From [Phormidium] sp. LEGE 05292 (GTDB lineage Bacteria; Cyanobacteriota; Cyanobacteriia; Cyanobacteriales; Aerosakkonemataceae), in the NCBI RefSeq assembly GCF_015207735.1, contig NZ_JADEWG010000040.1, positions 1 to 51,431 on the forward strand: DNA of 51,431 nucleotides, in the 5' to 3' direction. Positions 45,554 to 51,431 of the stretch are shown one piece after another. A model generated the notes under the pieces. The model was not told the DNA's origin, did no database searches, and worked only from the letters and a program-made list of their open reading frames with translations. Position 1 is the first letter of the stretch; the number at the start of each line of letters is the position of its first letter. Made by a program: the position numbers and the translations under genes.

Positions 45554-45586
45554 AGATCCCCAACTTCTTGAAGAAGTCGGGGATCT
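45554..45586. repeat. GATCCCC...GGGGATC hairpin repeat
   Basis: AGATCCCCAACTTCTT-G-AAGAAGTCGGGGATCT, 16-bp arms with one mismatch. I recognise this as a very common dispersed hairpin in cyanobacterial genomes (REP/MITE-like). Placed 7 bp after the pentapeptide gene stop, it could act as a terminator. Confidence 0.85.
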
Positions 45587-45693
45587 GAATACAAGAAGTA
45601 GTGCAGGAAAATTATCAGCAGTAAATACCATTTGGTAAGAGATTAGCACCTGTTCGCCTTCCTATTTTGGCTACTGGAGAGAAAGGAACTGCA

Positions 45694-45762
45694 ATGACGC
45701 GATTCGTCTACGATCAATTTGCTAAACAATACTTAGAACTTATTTCAAGATTCTTTGCTTAA
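45694..45762 (+). pseudogene. N-terminal fragment of a DUF4351/Rpn-type protein
   Basis: Twenty-two codons reading MTRFVYDQFAKQYLELISRF, then FA and TAA. The start MTRF(I/V)xDQFAKxYLE is the characteristic beginning of a multi-copy cyanobacterial family with DUF4351 (Rpn/transposase-like nuclease relatives) about 250-300 residues long. Here it is truncated after the first helix. The family call is from memory. Confidence 0.5.
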
Positions 45763-45988
45763 TCGACGCTGACGGATTTGCGATCGCATTCCTAGTTAAT
45801 AAATCAATTCACAATAGCAAAAAACTAGGTATCCTCAACAAACTCTTCTGCTTGTCGTAAAACTTATTGATAAAGTTTGGAATTGACCCAATATTGAGCA
45901 GTATTAATCATTGCATCAAGCAAAGGTTTTACTTGAGGGATTATCTGTTGATTTTTTGCCAATAACAAAATCCCAAGAGTACCAATTA

Positions 45989-46089
45989 TATCATGTCCGG
46001 CTAATGAACCATAATATCCTTAATCCGAAACCCTGTAGAGACGTTGCATGCAACGTCTCTACAGTGGGGGTAATCGACCGGACATGATA
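45989..46089. mobile_element. ~100-bp MITE inserted in the DUF3368 gene
   Basis: Bounded by perfect 12-bp inverted termini, TATCATGTCCGG at 45989-46000 and CCGGACATGATA at 46078-46089. Removing it restores the reading frame and amino-acid motif of the interrupted gene. With 11-bp termini the flanks show an AT duplication; with 12 bp there is none. It carries no gene, so it would need a transposase elsewhere. A 30-bp perfect palindrome occupies its centre. Confidence 0.8.
46034..46063. repeat. 30-bp perfect palindrome inside the MITE (GTAGAGACGTTGCATG type)
   Basis: TGTAGAGACGTTGCA is followed at once by its exact reverse complement. I recognise GTAGAGACGTTGCATGC as one of the most abundant dispersed palindromes of filamentous cyanobacteria. 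It is nested within a longer terminal-inverted-repeat element here, at its centre. Confidence 0.85.
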
Positions 46090-46214
46090 TTACTTGCAAT
46101 CCTAAACTTTGGGCAACTTGACGTGCTTCACGTTCATCTAACAAAATTCGCTGTTCGCCAGTTTCGATCGCTAAAGCAATTGCTTCCCGATTCACTTAGG
46201 CGATCGAGTTACTA

Positions 46215-46721
46215 CTAAATTTTATCTTTCCCTAGCCGATTATACTGTTTATAAACTCTTGCCCGACGAGATAAATAAGCTTGATAAGCCCGCTCATATT
46301 CACACGCCTTGCCATATCGAAACATACCAACTAGAACCCCTAAAAAAATTACAAAAACTCCCATTAAAAACTGTATCGGATTACTTGTTAAAGCTGCTTT
46401 ACAAATAAGGGAAATTCCTACTCCAACAAAAAGCATTCCTATTAATATCTCTAAGCCTTTTCTTGGGACATAACGATTTCCATACTTGCCAGTTACCATA
46501 TACTTTTCCCGTTCCGACTGCCAATCTAAATCGAGGCGATTAACTTCATCTATTAGCTTCATTTCCTCCAGACGCTTTTGCACAGACGAATCTTCCGTAA
46601 TCGCTTTTCCGGGCACAAAGTTGGCTAAAATAGCAGCTTTGGCGATCGCATACTCTTTCTCGGAAATCGCACCACTACGATATAAATCTTGCAACTTCTG
46701 AATTTCACTAGCAATATTCAT
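46215..46721 (-). CDS. SHOCT-domain membrane protein (168 aa)
   Basis: The N-terminal ~35 residues (EIQKLQDLYRSGAISEKEYA, IAKAAIL) match the short SHOCT motif, a helical hairpin found at protein ends that probably mediates oligomer contacts. A charged segment follows, then two transmembrane helices (about 88-108 LEILIGMLFVGVGISLICKA and 116-134 FLMGVFVIFLGVLVGMFRYG) and a basic cytoplasmic tail (YLSRRARVYKQYNRLGKD). Function unknown. It stands alone between the DUF3368 remnant and a divergent small gene. Confidence 0.75.
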   Translation of the reverse strand: MNIASEIQKLQDLYRSGAISEKEYAIAKAAILANFVPGKAITEDSSVQKRLEEMKLIDEVNRLDLDWQSEREKYMVTGKYGNRYVPRKGLEILIGMLFVGVGISLICKAALTSNPIQFLMGVFVIFLGVLVGMFRYGKACEYERAYQAYLSRRARVYKQYNRLGKDKI

Positions 46722-46826
46722 TTACTATTACCAAATACTCACTTTTTTATGCTATTTAACTACATATCTCACTATTTCAATTTAGAATACTCAATCAATA
46801 AATTCACCGCAATCCCCCATTTCCAG

Positions 46827-46854
46827 TTGCCAATTGTTGCAATAATGTTACAAT
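46827..46854 (+). promoter_or_regulatory. Probable sigma-70-type promoter
   Basis: TTGCCA at 46827-46832 and TACAAT at 46849-46854, with 16 bp spacing, 25 bp upstream of the ATG of the 81-aa gene. Both hexamers are near consensus. Confidence 0.5.
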
Positions 46855-46879
46855 GCAGGCCAGTAATCCGGGATGACAC

Positions 46880-47125
46880 ATGAACTTTCAGGACGTTTTA
46901 AATCAAGCAATGCAGCTTTCCACCGTAGACAAGGTGCGTTTAATTCAGCAAATGGCTTTAAACATCGAACGCGAAGTGGGAAATAATCAATCTAACCCCC
47001 CACAACCGCCAGCTTGGAATCAATCACAGCCACCTGCTTGGACACCCCCATCCGAAGGACAAAGACTTTCTAATCAAGAGGTTGATCAAGCACGTTGGGA
47101 AGACTGGGCAAATTTTCCTGATTAA
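46880..47125 (+). CDS. Small Pro-rich hypothetical protein (81 aa)
   Basis: An 81-residue protein. The first ~35 residues form a helix (MNFQDVLNQAMQLSTVDKVR, LIQQMALNIE) resembling the beginning of short antitoxin or addiction-type proteins (LSxxDKxxLIxxL). The rest is a Pro/Gln-rich linker with a repeated PPAWNQSQPPAWTPP unit and an acidic, Trp-containing end (DQARWEDWANFPD). No partner toxin lies beside it. A good promoter is present just upstream. Function unknown. Confidence 0.6.
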   Translation: MNFQDVLNQAMQLSTVDKVRLIQQMALNIEREVGNNQSNPPQPPAWNQSQPPAWTPPSEGQRLSNQEVDQARWEDWANFPD

Positions 47126-47264
47126 TCAATTAGTTATATCCCTTACATAAATGATGAATACAAATGAGTAGGGGCGGGTTTAGCAATTTGAATAATCAGC
47201 AATAATATAGAAGTCAAAACCCGCCCATCCCAAGCCTCTGTAGCAAACATTTAAGTAATTGATA

Positions 47265-48152
47265 TTAACTACTAAAAGGCCAAAACTTCCAACTAAATCC
47301 AGTTCTGGGTATCCCGCGAGATTTTTGGATAAACTTTTCTTTTGCCCATTGAACATCTAAATTTTGCTGATGCGCTTCCCACAACACACTAGCAGCTAAT
47401 TGCAACAACAAAGGATGATTTTTACCCCATTGTCTAGCAAGGAGTTGTTCTTCGGAAGTTAAAGCAGCTTCACCACCCAAACTGGCGGGCAAACTTACCA
47501 ACTCCCTAGCTTCTTCTTCGGTTAAGTCTCCTAAATTGATCGCATCACCCAAGTTGAAAAAGTTAGAACTTAACTTGTAGCGATGTTGATAATATTTTAA
47601 TGGTCTGTGGGAAGCGATCGCCAACATTAAAATATTGCTGTTCAGCAAAAAAGACAAATTATCGAAAAATCCATCATTAAATTCTTTGGGATGATGGAAC
47701 AAAGCTTCAAATTGATCTAAACACAGTACAGGTAAAACTCCGTGTCTTTTCCACTCTCCCAACACCACCGAAAAAGTGTGGCGTTCAAAGTTTTTCACAT
47801 GAAATGGTTTAGTTAATACTTTTTGCGATCGCACCTTCGGCAAATTATACAACTCTCTAGCGATCGTCAAATAAAACCCCTCTTCCCGATGGAACAGCGG
47901 ACTTGACAAATTAAAATAACTTACTACATAGCGTTGCGGATTTTGTACCCTTTGTTCGTAAGTCTGAACAAAGTGATACAACAGCGAAGACCTACCAATT
48001 CCACCTTTTCCCACCACATTAACACTAACAGGTGGCGAACCAGTCATCCTTGCCGTAATTGCATCCAGTTCCGCTTTACGTCCGACAAAAAACCTGGGAT
48101 CGGAAATCATCGATCCTGCTAAAAATGGATTAGAAGGCGATCCAGATGTCAT
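47265..48152 (-). CDS. STAND-like P-loop ATPase with Arg in place of the Walker A Lys
   Basis: A 295-residue AAA/STAND-type NTPase module without effector or repeat domains. After NPFLAGSMISDPRFFVGRKA (the common VGR entry motif) comes Walker A GKGGIGRSS (48-56), in which Arg54 replaces the invariant Lys of GxGK(S/T). Walker B is VLCLDQFEAL (hydrophobics plus Asp). A sensor-1-like IASHRPLKYY and a C-terminal winged-helix-like helix bundle (LTEEEARELVSLPASL, HPLLLQLAASVL) follow. The start at MTSGSPSNPF is chosen over a longer start 17 codons upstream that adds a Cys/Phe-rich stretch. Related single-domain NTPases are common in cyanobacteria; the role is unknown. Confidence 0.8.
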   Translation of the reverse strand: MTSGSPSNPFLAGSMISDPRFFVGRKAELDAITARMTGSPPVSVNVVGKGGIGRSSLLYHFVQTYEQRVQNPQRYVVSYFNLSSPLFHREEGFYLTIARELYNLPKVRSQKVLTKPFHVKNFERHTFSVVLGEWKRHGVLPVLCLDQFEALFHHPKEFNDGFFDNLSFLLNSNILMLAIASHRPLKYYQHRYKLSSNFFNLGDAINLGDLTEEEARELVSLPASLGGEAALTSEEQLLARQWGKNHPLLLQLAASVLWEAHQQNLDVQWAKEKFIQKSRGIPRTGFSWKFWPFSS

Positions 48153-48218
48153 ATTATCTCTAGTGTGGAAGATCGCAGCAGTACAAAAATAGAAAGTTAC
48201 CAACTAACTAGCATTACA

Positions 48219-49427
48219 CTACTTCAATAAGTTTGTCAGCACTTCTGCTAAATATTCATAATCTTCCATTTTGTTATAAATCTGCGCTGAAATCCTTAAC
48301 AACTGTTGCGGATACTCTGGCCAATAAATCACAGGTACTTCAATTTTAAATTTTTCCCACAACATATCTTGGATCGGGGGTATTGCTCTCGTCTTCCCAA
48401 ACTCAGTACAATCATCCGGTAAACATACCACCGCCATTGACCCAATCATTTCCTCTGGACAAGACGGCGCAACACCTAAAACTTCGCAAAGTAACTCTCT
48501 AGCTTGTAACACTAGCGATCGATTTCTCGCCCTTAATTCCGACCATCCACCAGGTAACAAAGACCCCATAAACTTAATCGCTTCTGCTACACACAAATAA
48601 GCACTTGGGTCATCTGTTCCCATCCAATCAAACTCTAGCTGAAATCGCGACTTATCAGTACGGGGAGAATTAGCACCATGACTAATAGTTGTCGGACGAA
48701 TCAACGACTGTCGATCTCGCCTCACATACAAAAAAGCTGCACCTTTAGGCGCACACAACCACTTGTGACAATTACCCGTGTAAAAAGTTGCCCCAATTTC
48801 CCGCAAATTTAAAGATACCATTCCCAGTGCATGAGCACCATCCACCAAGGTATCAATTCCCCTATCTCTTAACTCTTTAACCAACTCACGAATCGGAAAA
48901 ATTAAACCCGTCTGACTCGTAATATGATCTAAAAGTACCAGCCTGGTTTGCGGTGAAACACATTCTATCACCGCCTCAATTACTTGTTCTGGCGTATTAA
49001 TGGGAAAAGGTACTTCTGCAACTACTACCTTCGCCCCCGTTTTTTGGGCCACAAAGTTCAACACATTGCGACAAGCATTATATTCTTGGCTAGTCGTCAG
49101 TAACTCATCACCCGGACGAAAAGACAAAGAACGCAAAACCGCATTTATCCCAGTCGTCGCATTGGGAACAAATACCAAATCGGAAGCATCTGCACCCACA
49201 AACTCACTTAACTGATTTTTGGTTGCATCTAGTAATGCTTCAAACTCTCGATAAAATCTTAGCGGTTGCTGTTCTAATTGTTGCCGAAACCGCTGCTGCG
49301 CTTCTAACACAGGTATCGGACAAGCACCAAAAGAACCATGATTTAAAAAAGTGACATCTGGTTCTAGCAACCATAACTTAGCAAAATCAGAAGTTGAAAG
49401 TTTAAAGTCAGAAACTCGATCTTTCAT
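48219..49427 (-). CDS. Class V aminotransferase, isopenicillin-N-epimerase-like
   Basis: A 402-residue PLP enzyme of aminotransferase fold type I, class V (cysteine desulfurase / isopenicillin N epimerase / kynureninase relatives). The N-terminal LNHGSFGACPIPVLEAQQRF is the hallmark of epimerase-like members. The PLP-binding Lys is in FYTGNCHKWLCAPKGAAFLY, with DHITSQTGLIFPI and LVDGAHALGMV (Asp and His contacts) before it. The reaction is uncertain: epimerase, desulfurase or lyase. The bare Cys-containing loop of true cysteine desulfurases is not obvious. The gene is downstream of trnN on the same strand. Confidence 0.87.
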   Translation of the reverse strand: MKDRVSDFKLSTSDFAKLWLLEPDVTFLNHGSFGACPIPVLEAQQRFRQQLEQQPLRFYREFEALLDATKNQLSEFVGADASDLVFVPNATTGINAVLRSLSFRPGDELLTTSQEYNACRNVLNFVAQKTGAKVVVAEVPFPINTPEQVIEAVIECVSPQTRLVLLDHITSQTGLIFPIRELVKELRDRGIDTLVDGAHALGMVSLNLREIGATFYTGNCHKWLCAPKGAAFLYVRRDRQSLIRPTTISHGANSPRTDKSRFQLEFDWMGTDDPSAYLCVAEAIKFMGSLLPGGWSELRARNRSLVLQARELLCEVLGVAPSCPEEMIGSMAVVCLPDDCTEFGKTRAIPPIQDMLWEKFKIEVPVIYWPEYPQQLLRISAQIYNKMEDYEYLAEVLTNLLK

Positions 49428-49446
49428 ACTTCGTCCTTATAGAAAA

Positions 49447-49791
49447 CTCCCCGGGTAGGATTCGAACCTACGACCAATCGGTTACACTTATCCCTACGTT
49501 TCCGTTGGGGGTGGACTATCTCATCATCCGCTTGGGATGTCGGGCGCTGTCGGACTTATTGGTTAGGCTCCTCATCCGTAGTCTCTGCTCCTTTCTGGCT
49601 ACCTGTGAAAATCACTGCCTTTCACCAGACTTGGATCAGGGTTGCCGCCACCCGAAGTGCTGCGGTTTCCTTGAATTCACCCGATTTTCCACTATCCGTC
49701 TCCGGATAGCGCTGCTAGGAAATGCAAGCTAGCTTAAACTAGTTACATCTGTTCCTGACAGCCGACCGCTCTACCACTGAGCTACCGAGGA
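49447..49791 (-). tRNA. trnN: tRNA-Asn(GUU) interrupted by a group I intron
   Basis: 5' exon 49791-49758 and 3' exon 49484-49447. Joined, they form a full cloverleaf: acceptor TCCTCGG / CCGGGGA, D-arm GCTC-AGTGGTA-GAGC, anticodon stem GTCGG / CCGAT with loop CTGTTAA (anticodon GTT), variable TGGTC, T-arm GTAGG-TTCGAAT-CCTAC, discriminator G. This agrees with bacterial and plastid tRNA-Asn, which share the TCCTC start and G discriminator. CCA is not encoded. The 273-nt insert splits the anticodon between U35 and U36. Other join points give a wrong loop size or a Thr anticodon that contradicts the tRNA body. The gene can work only if the intron is removed. Confidence 0.93.
49485..49757 (-). ncRNA. 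Group I self-splicing intron (IC3-like) in trnN
   Basis: The 5' exon ends in U and the intron ends in G, as required for group I splicing. Core elements on the minus strand: P (GAATTCAAGGAAACC), Q (GGCAACCCTGATCC), with P4 pairing TCA.GG to CCTGA; a P5 hairpin with an ACTTCGGGT cap; R (CAGAGACTA) and S (GATAGTCC). P7 is perfect: GACTA at 49583-49579 with TAGTC at 49518-49514. A hairpin ATCCG-GAGA-CGGAT lies near the 5' part. It encodes no endonuclease. P1 is unclear: CTGT can pair with ACAG five nt into the intron, but that gives U-A rather than the usual U-G at the splice site. Confidence 0.9.
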
Positions 49792-49880
49792 ATGTTTGCT
49801 CTTTCGAGCCACGATTAATAATACTAGCTGAATCGACAGGGGTTGTCAAGCACTTGAGAAAATTTTCAGAAAATTGTGGT

Positions 49881-50429
49881 TCACTTTAGCCCGTAGCGCA
49901 TTTGGGCAAGGCGCTTTTGAGCTTCTGCATCCAGGGAACTGAACAAAAAACGACTGGGGGATTGATTTTTAGATTTCTGTTTCCGGCGCACCCGATGAGT
50001 AGTAAATTCTACTTCTTGCACTAGTTTGTGTGCGGACATCCATTCTGCGCCGTATCCGATAATAGTTAGTTGCTGTGCTCTGTCTGATGTTGCTACGATC
50101 AACCTTCGTTGAAATTTCTGCAACTCATGGCGCAGGGTAGCACAAGCTTTTTCGATATATGTGTCTGCTGTTTGCCCAAAATCTGTGAAATGAACAGATA
50201 AGTTATTGGTAATTTCTTCTGCATTCCCTGGAGAAGCGCGATAATGGGCATCAAATACGATCTGAGTGTGATAGCCTTGATAGGCTGTGTAGTCAATTAG
50301 GAGTTCAATTAACTCTTCACGGGCGGCCTCTAATCCTTTGCGATCGCGCAAAGTAAGCAGCTTTTGCCAAGATCCTATGATATTGTAGCCGTCCACTAGC
50401 AAAAATGCTGACGGCGAAGGTGGTGTCAT
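49881..50429 (-). CDS. NYN-domain (YacP/Rae1-type) endoribonuclease
   Basis: A 182-residue protein of the NYN/PIN-like fold. Acidic metal-site residues are visible in FLLVDGYNIIGSW (Asp13), VFDAHYR, and the ATSDRAQQ segment near the C-terminal third. Bacillus Rae1 (YacP), a member of this family, is a ribosome-dependent mRNA endonuclease; a similar role in mRNA turnover is possible. A basic C-terminal tail (RVRRKQKSKNQSPSRF) may bind RNA. It is upstream of trnN on the same strand. No rRNA-methylase or cysS neighbour as in Bacillus. Confidence 0.88.
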   Translation of the reverse strand: MTPPSPSAFLLVDGYNIIGSWQKLLTLRDRKGLEAAREELIELLIDYTAYQGYHTQIVFDAHYRASPGNAEEITNNLSVHFTDFGQTADTYIEKACATLRHELQKFQRRLIVATSDRAQQLTIIGYGAEWMSAHKLVQEVEFTTHRVRRKQKSKNQSPSRFLFSSLDAEAQKRLAQMRYGLK

Positions 50430-50509
50430 TGTTCAATGCCAAATTTTTCTAAACTTAATATATCTGATAGTAATTCATAATCTTCTCAGTAATCAAAGTT
50501 TGCATTTAA

Positions 50510-50577
50510 AGGAAAGGCAGAAGGCAGAGGGCAGAAGGCAGAAGGTAAAAATTCTTCTTGTCACCTTTTCCCTCTAC
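50510..50577. repeat. GGCAGAA heptamer array with C-rich end
   Basis: About four GGCAGAA/GGCAGAG units followed by TTCTTGTCACCTTTTCCCTC. Same composite repeat as elsewhere, here between the NYN gene and the ABC ATPase gene on the minus strand. Confidence 0.8.
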
Positions 50578-50578
50578 A

Positions 50579-51256
50579 CTAAGAACTAATCCCCTCCACC
50601 TGCATGAGGCGTTGTTTTAAACGATCGGGATCGCCGCGATCGACAAGTTGACCTTTTTCCAATAAAAAAGCACCGTCGCAGTAATTTAACTCATCTAAAC
50701 GGTGAGTTACCCAAAGTGCAGTAATGCCTTGGGATTTAACTAAGCGTTGCACTTGTTTAACTAGGTCTAACTGACTGTCTGGATCTAACAGGGCAGTAGG
50801 TTCATCTAATAGTAAGACTTCGCAACGACGAGCGATCGCACCTGCGATCGCTACCCGCTGTTTTTGCCCACCACTTAAAGCGTAAATTGGTCTTCGTTGT
50901 AAAGCCCACAAATTTACAGCAGCTAAAGCTTCTTCCACGCGCTGACGCACTTGCCTTTGGGGAAGACGTTCCGCCACTAGTCCAAAAGCCACATCTGCGC
51001 CAACTGTAGGCATGACTAACTGATGATCTGGATTTTGGAAAACGAAGCCGACAGGCTGGGAAATTTGAATTTCACCTGCTAGGGGGGTTAATAACCCAGC
51101 TAGCAATCTCAACAAAGTTGACTTACCGCTGCCATTAGTACCTAAAAGCATCCAAAATTGTCCTTTAGGTACATCCAAAGAGCAGGATTTGAACACGGAT
51201 TCACCTTTAGGCCAGCTAAAGCAGAGATCTCGCACTGTAATGGCAGATTCAGCCAT
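50579..51256 (-). CDS. ECF/CbiO-type ABC transporter ATPase
   Basis: A 225-residue ATPase with Walker A LGTNGSGKST (38-47), Q-loop VGFVFQNPDHQLVMPTVGAD (the FQNPDxQ pattern typical of energy-coupling-factor ATPases), signature LSGGQKQRVAIAGAI, Walker B VLLLDEPTALLD and the His of WVTHRLDEL. ECF ATPases power uptake of vitamins or transition metals such as cobalt or nickel. No T- or S-component gene is in the window, as is common for cyanobacteria with dispersed ECF subunits. The start at MAESAITV (51256) is preferred; a 13-codon upstream extension has no domain content. Confidence 0.9.
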   Translation of the reverse strand: MAESAITVRDLCFSWPKGESVFKSCSLDVPKGQFWMLLGTNGSGKSTLLRLLAGLLTPLAGEIQISQPVGFVFQNPDHQLVMPTVGADVAFGLVAERLPQRQVRQRVEEALAAVNLWALQRRPIYALSGGQKQRVAIAGAIARRCEVLLLDEPTALLDPDSQLDLVKQVQRLVKSQGITALWVTHRLDELNYCDGAFLLEKGQLVDRGDPDRLKQRLMQVEGISS

Positions 51257-51299
51257 GTAATCACCACTAAAAACTAAATTATTCTGTTTTTCCACATTT

Positions 51300-51431
51300 A
51301 TTGGAGAAGGCAGAAGGCTTTTTGAAGGCAGAAGGCAGAAGGCAGAAGGCAGAAGGCAGAAGGCAGAAGGTTAGAAAGGCAGAAGGCAGAAGGTTAAAAT
51401 TCTCCTTGTCCCCTTGTCCCCCCTCCTCCCC
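51300..51431. repeat. Long GGCAGAA heptamer array at window end
   Basis: GAGAAGGCAGAAGGC is followed by about six perfect GGCAGAA units, an interruption, two more, then CTTGTCCCCTTGTCCCCCC. It is the longest such array of the window and continues to the end of the sequence. No gene seen. Confidence 0.85.

Larger units (their letters stand above)
45864..46195 (-). pseudogene. DUF3368 (PIN-like toxin) pseudogene split by a MITE
   Basis: The 5' part (46195 down to ~46090) reads NREAIALAIETGEQRILLDE, then REARQVAQSLGLQVI. The 3' part (45988 down to 45864) reads IGTLGILLLAKNQQIIPQVK, then PLLDAMINTAQYWVNSKLYQ and TAA. Joined at VI-IGTLG they give the C-terminal two thirds of a DUF3368 protein, a PIN-domain-like toxin family. 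A ~100-bp inverted-repeat element separates them. The N-terminal third is also missing, with an in-frame TAA just before the GTG at 46195. No partner antitoxin (UPF0175 type) is seen. Clearly non-functional. Confidence 0.8.

Noticed and set aside
45289-45649. Minus-strand frames overlapping the end of the pentapeptide gene
   Set aside because: Antisense shadows extending through the GATCCCC hairpin; no ribosome binding site and no recognisable domain.
49505-49732. A 75-codon plus-strand open frame across the trnN intron
   Set aside because: It is antisense to the conserved group I core, has no Shine-Dalgarno and has Cys/Arg-rich non-protein-like composition. The RNA structure explains the sequence.

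Overview
The window is chromosomal DNA from a cyanobacterium, most likely a filamentous one. The evidence is a psbI gene, a ferredoxin-type sulfite reductase, many proteins of cyanobacteria-restricted families (DUF3769, DUF4079, DUF1830, DICT domain, the photosystem II high-light radical SAM family), very frequent GCGATCGC (HIP1) octamers, and intergenic heptamer tandem repeats (GGCAGAA, CCCCAGT, TAGTGGG types) typical of filamentous genomes. I cannot name the species.

Layout. 0-6 kb: rpsU, an unknown conserved protein, murF, a GNAT acetyltransferase and an overlapping anion permease. 6-14 kb: a secreted Cys-repeat protein, a GH38 alpha-mannosidase, an unknown 512-residue protein, a DUF3769 outer-membrane barrel protein and psbI. 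14-24 kb: a YcxB-like pseudogene overlapping a NADAR protein, rsmE, a TPR protein, an Ala/Pro-rich protein, sir, a pentapeptide-repeat protein, ilvD and two small unknowns. 24.2-27.0 kb: an accessory segment with a HicBA toxin-antitoxin pair between 37-bp direct repeats and a large DUF4365 (PD-(D/E)XK-like) protein. 27.0-33.3 kb: a purine and nucleoside breakdown locus (frameshifted xanthine dehydrogenase tail, uraH, hpxO, an AllC-type amidohydrolase, a GGCT-like protein, nucleoside hydrolase, deoxyribosyltransferase, ribokinase). 33.3-45.5 kb: pyk, a PAP2 phosphatase, a response regulator, an orphan ABC ATPase, several cyanobacterial membrane or unknown proteins, a radical SAM protein, a DICT/HD-GYP-like protein and a pentapeptide-repeat protein. 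45.5-46.2 kb: a small gene graveyard with a DUF3368 toxin-like pseudogene split by a ~100-bp MITE. 46.2-51.4 kb: a SHOCT membrane protein, a STAND-like ATPase, a class V aminotransferase, an intron-containing tRNA gene, a NYN nuclease and an ECF-type ABC ATPase.

The most striking item is at 49447-49791 (minus strand). It is tRNA-Asn(GUU) interrupted inside its anticodon by a 273-nt group I intron whose P, Q, R and S core elements can be read directly. The cyanobacterial tRNA group I introns I know best are in tRNA-Leu(UAA) and initiator tRNA-Met; I do not recall one in tRNA-Asn.

The second theme is the purine locus. Nucleoside hydrolase, deoxyribosyltransferase and ribokinase would free bases and recycle ribose. 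HpxO, UraH and an AllC-type enzyme would carry urate toward ureides. The xanthine dehydrogenase gene that should sit next to uraH survives only as a ~40-codon frameshifted tail, just where the DUF4365/HicBA accessory segment begins. This suggests a locus partly destroyed by acquisition of a defence-like island.
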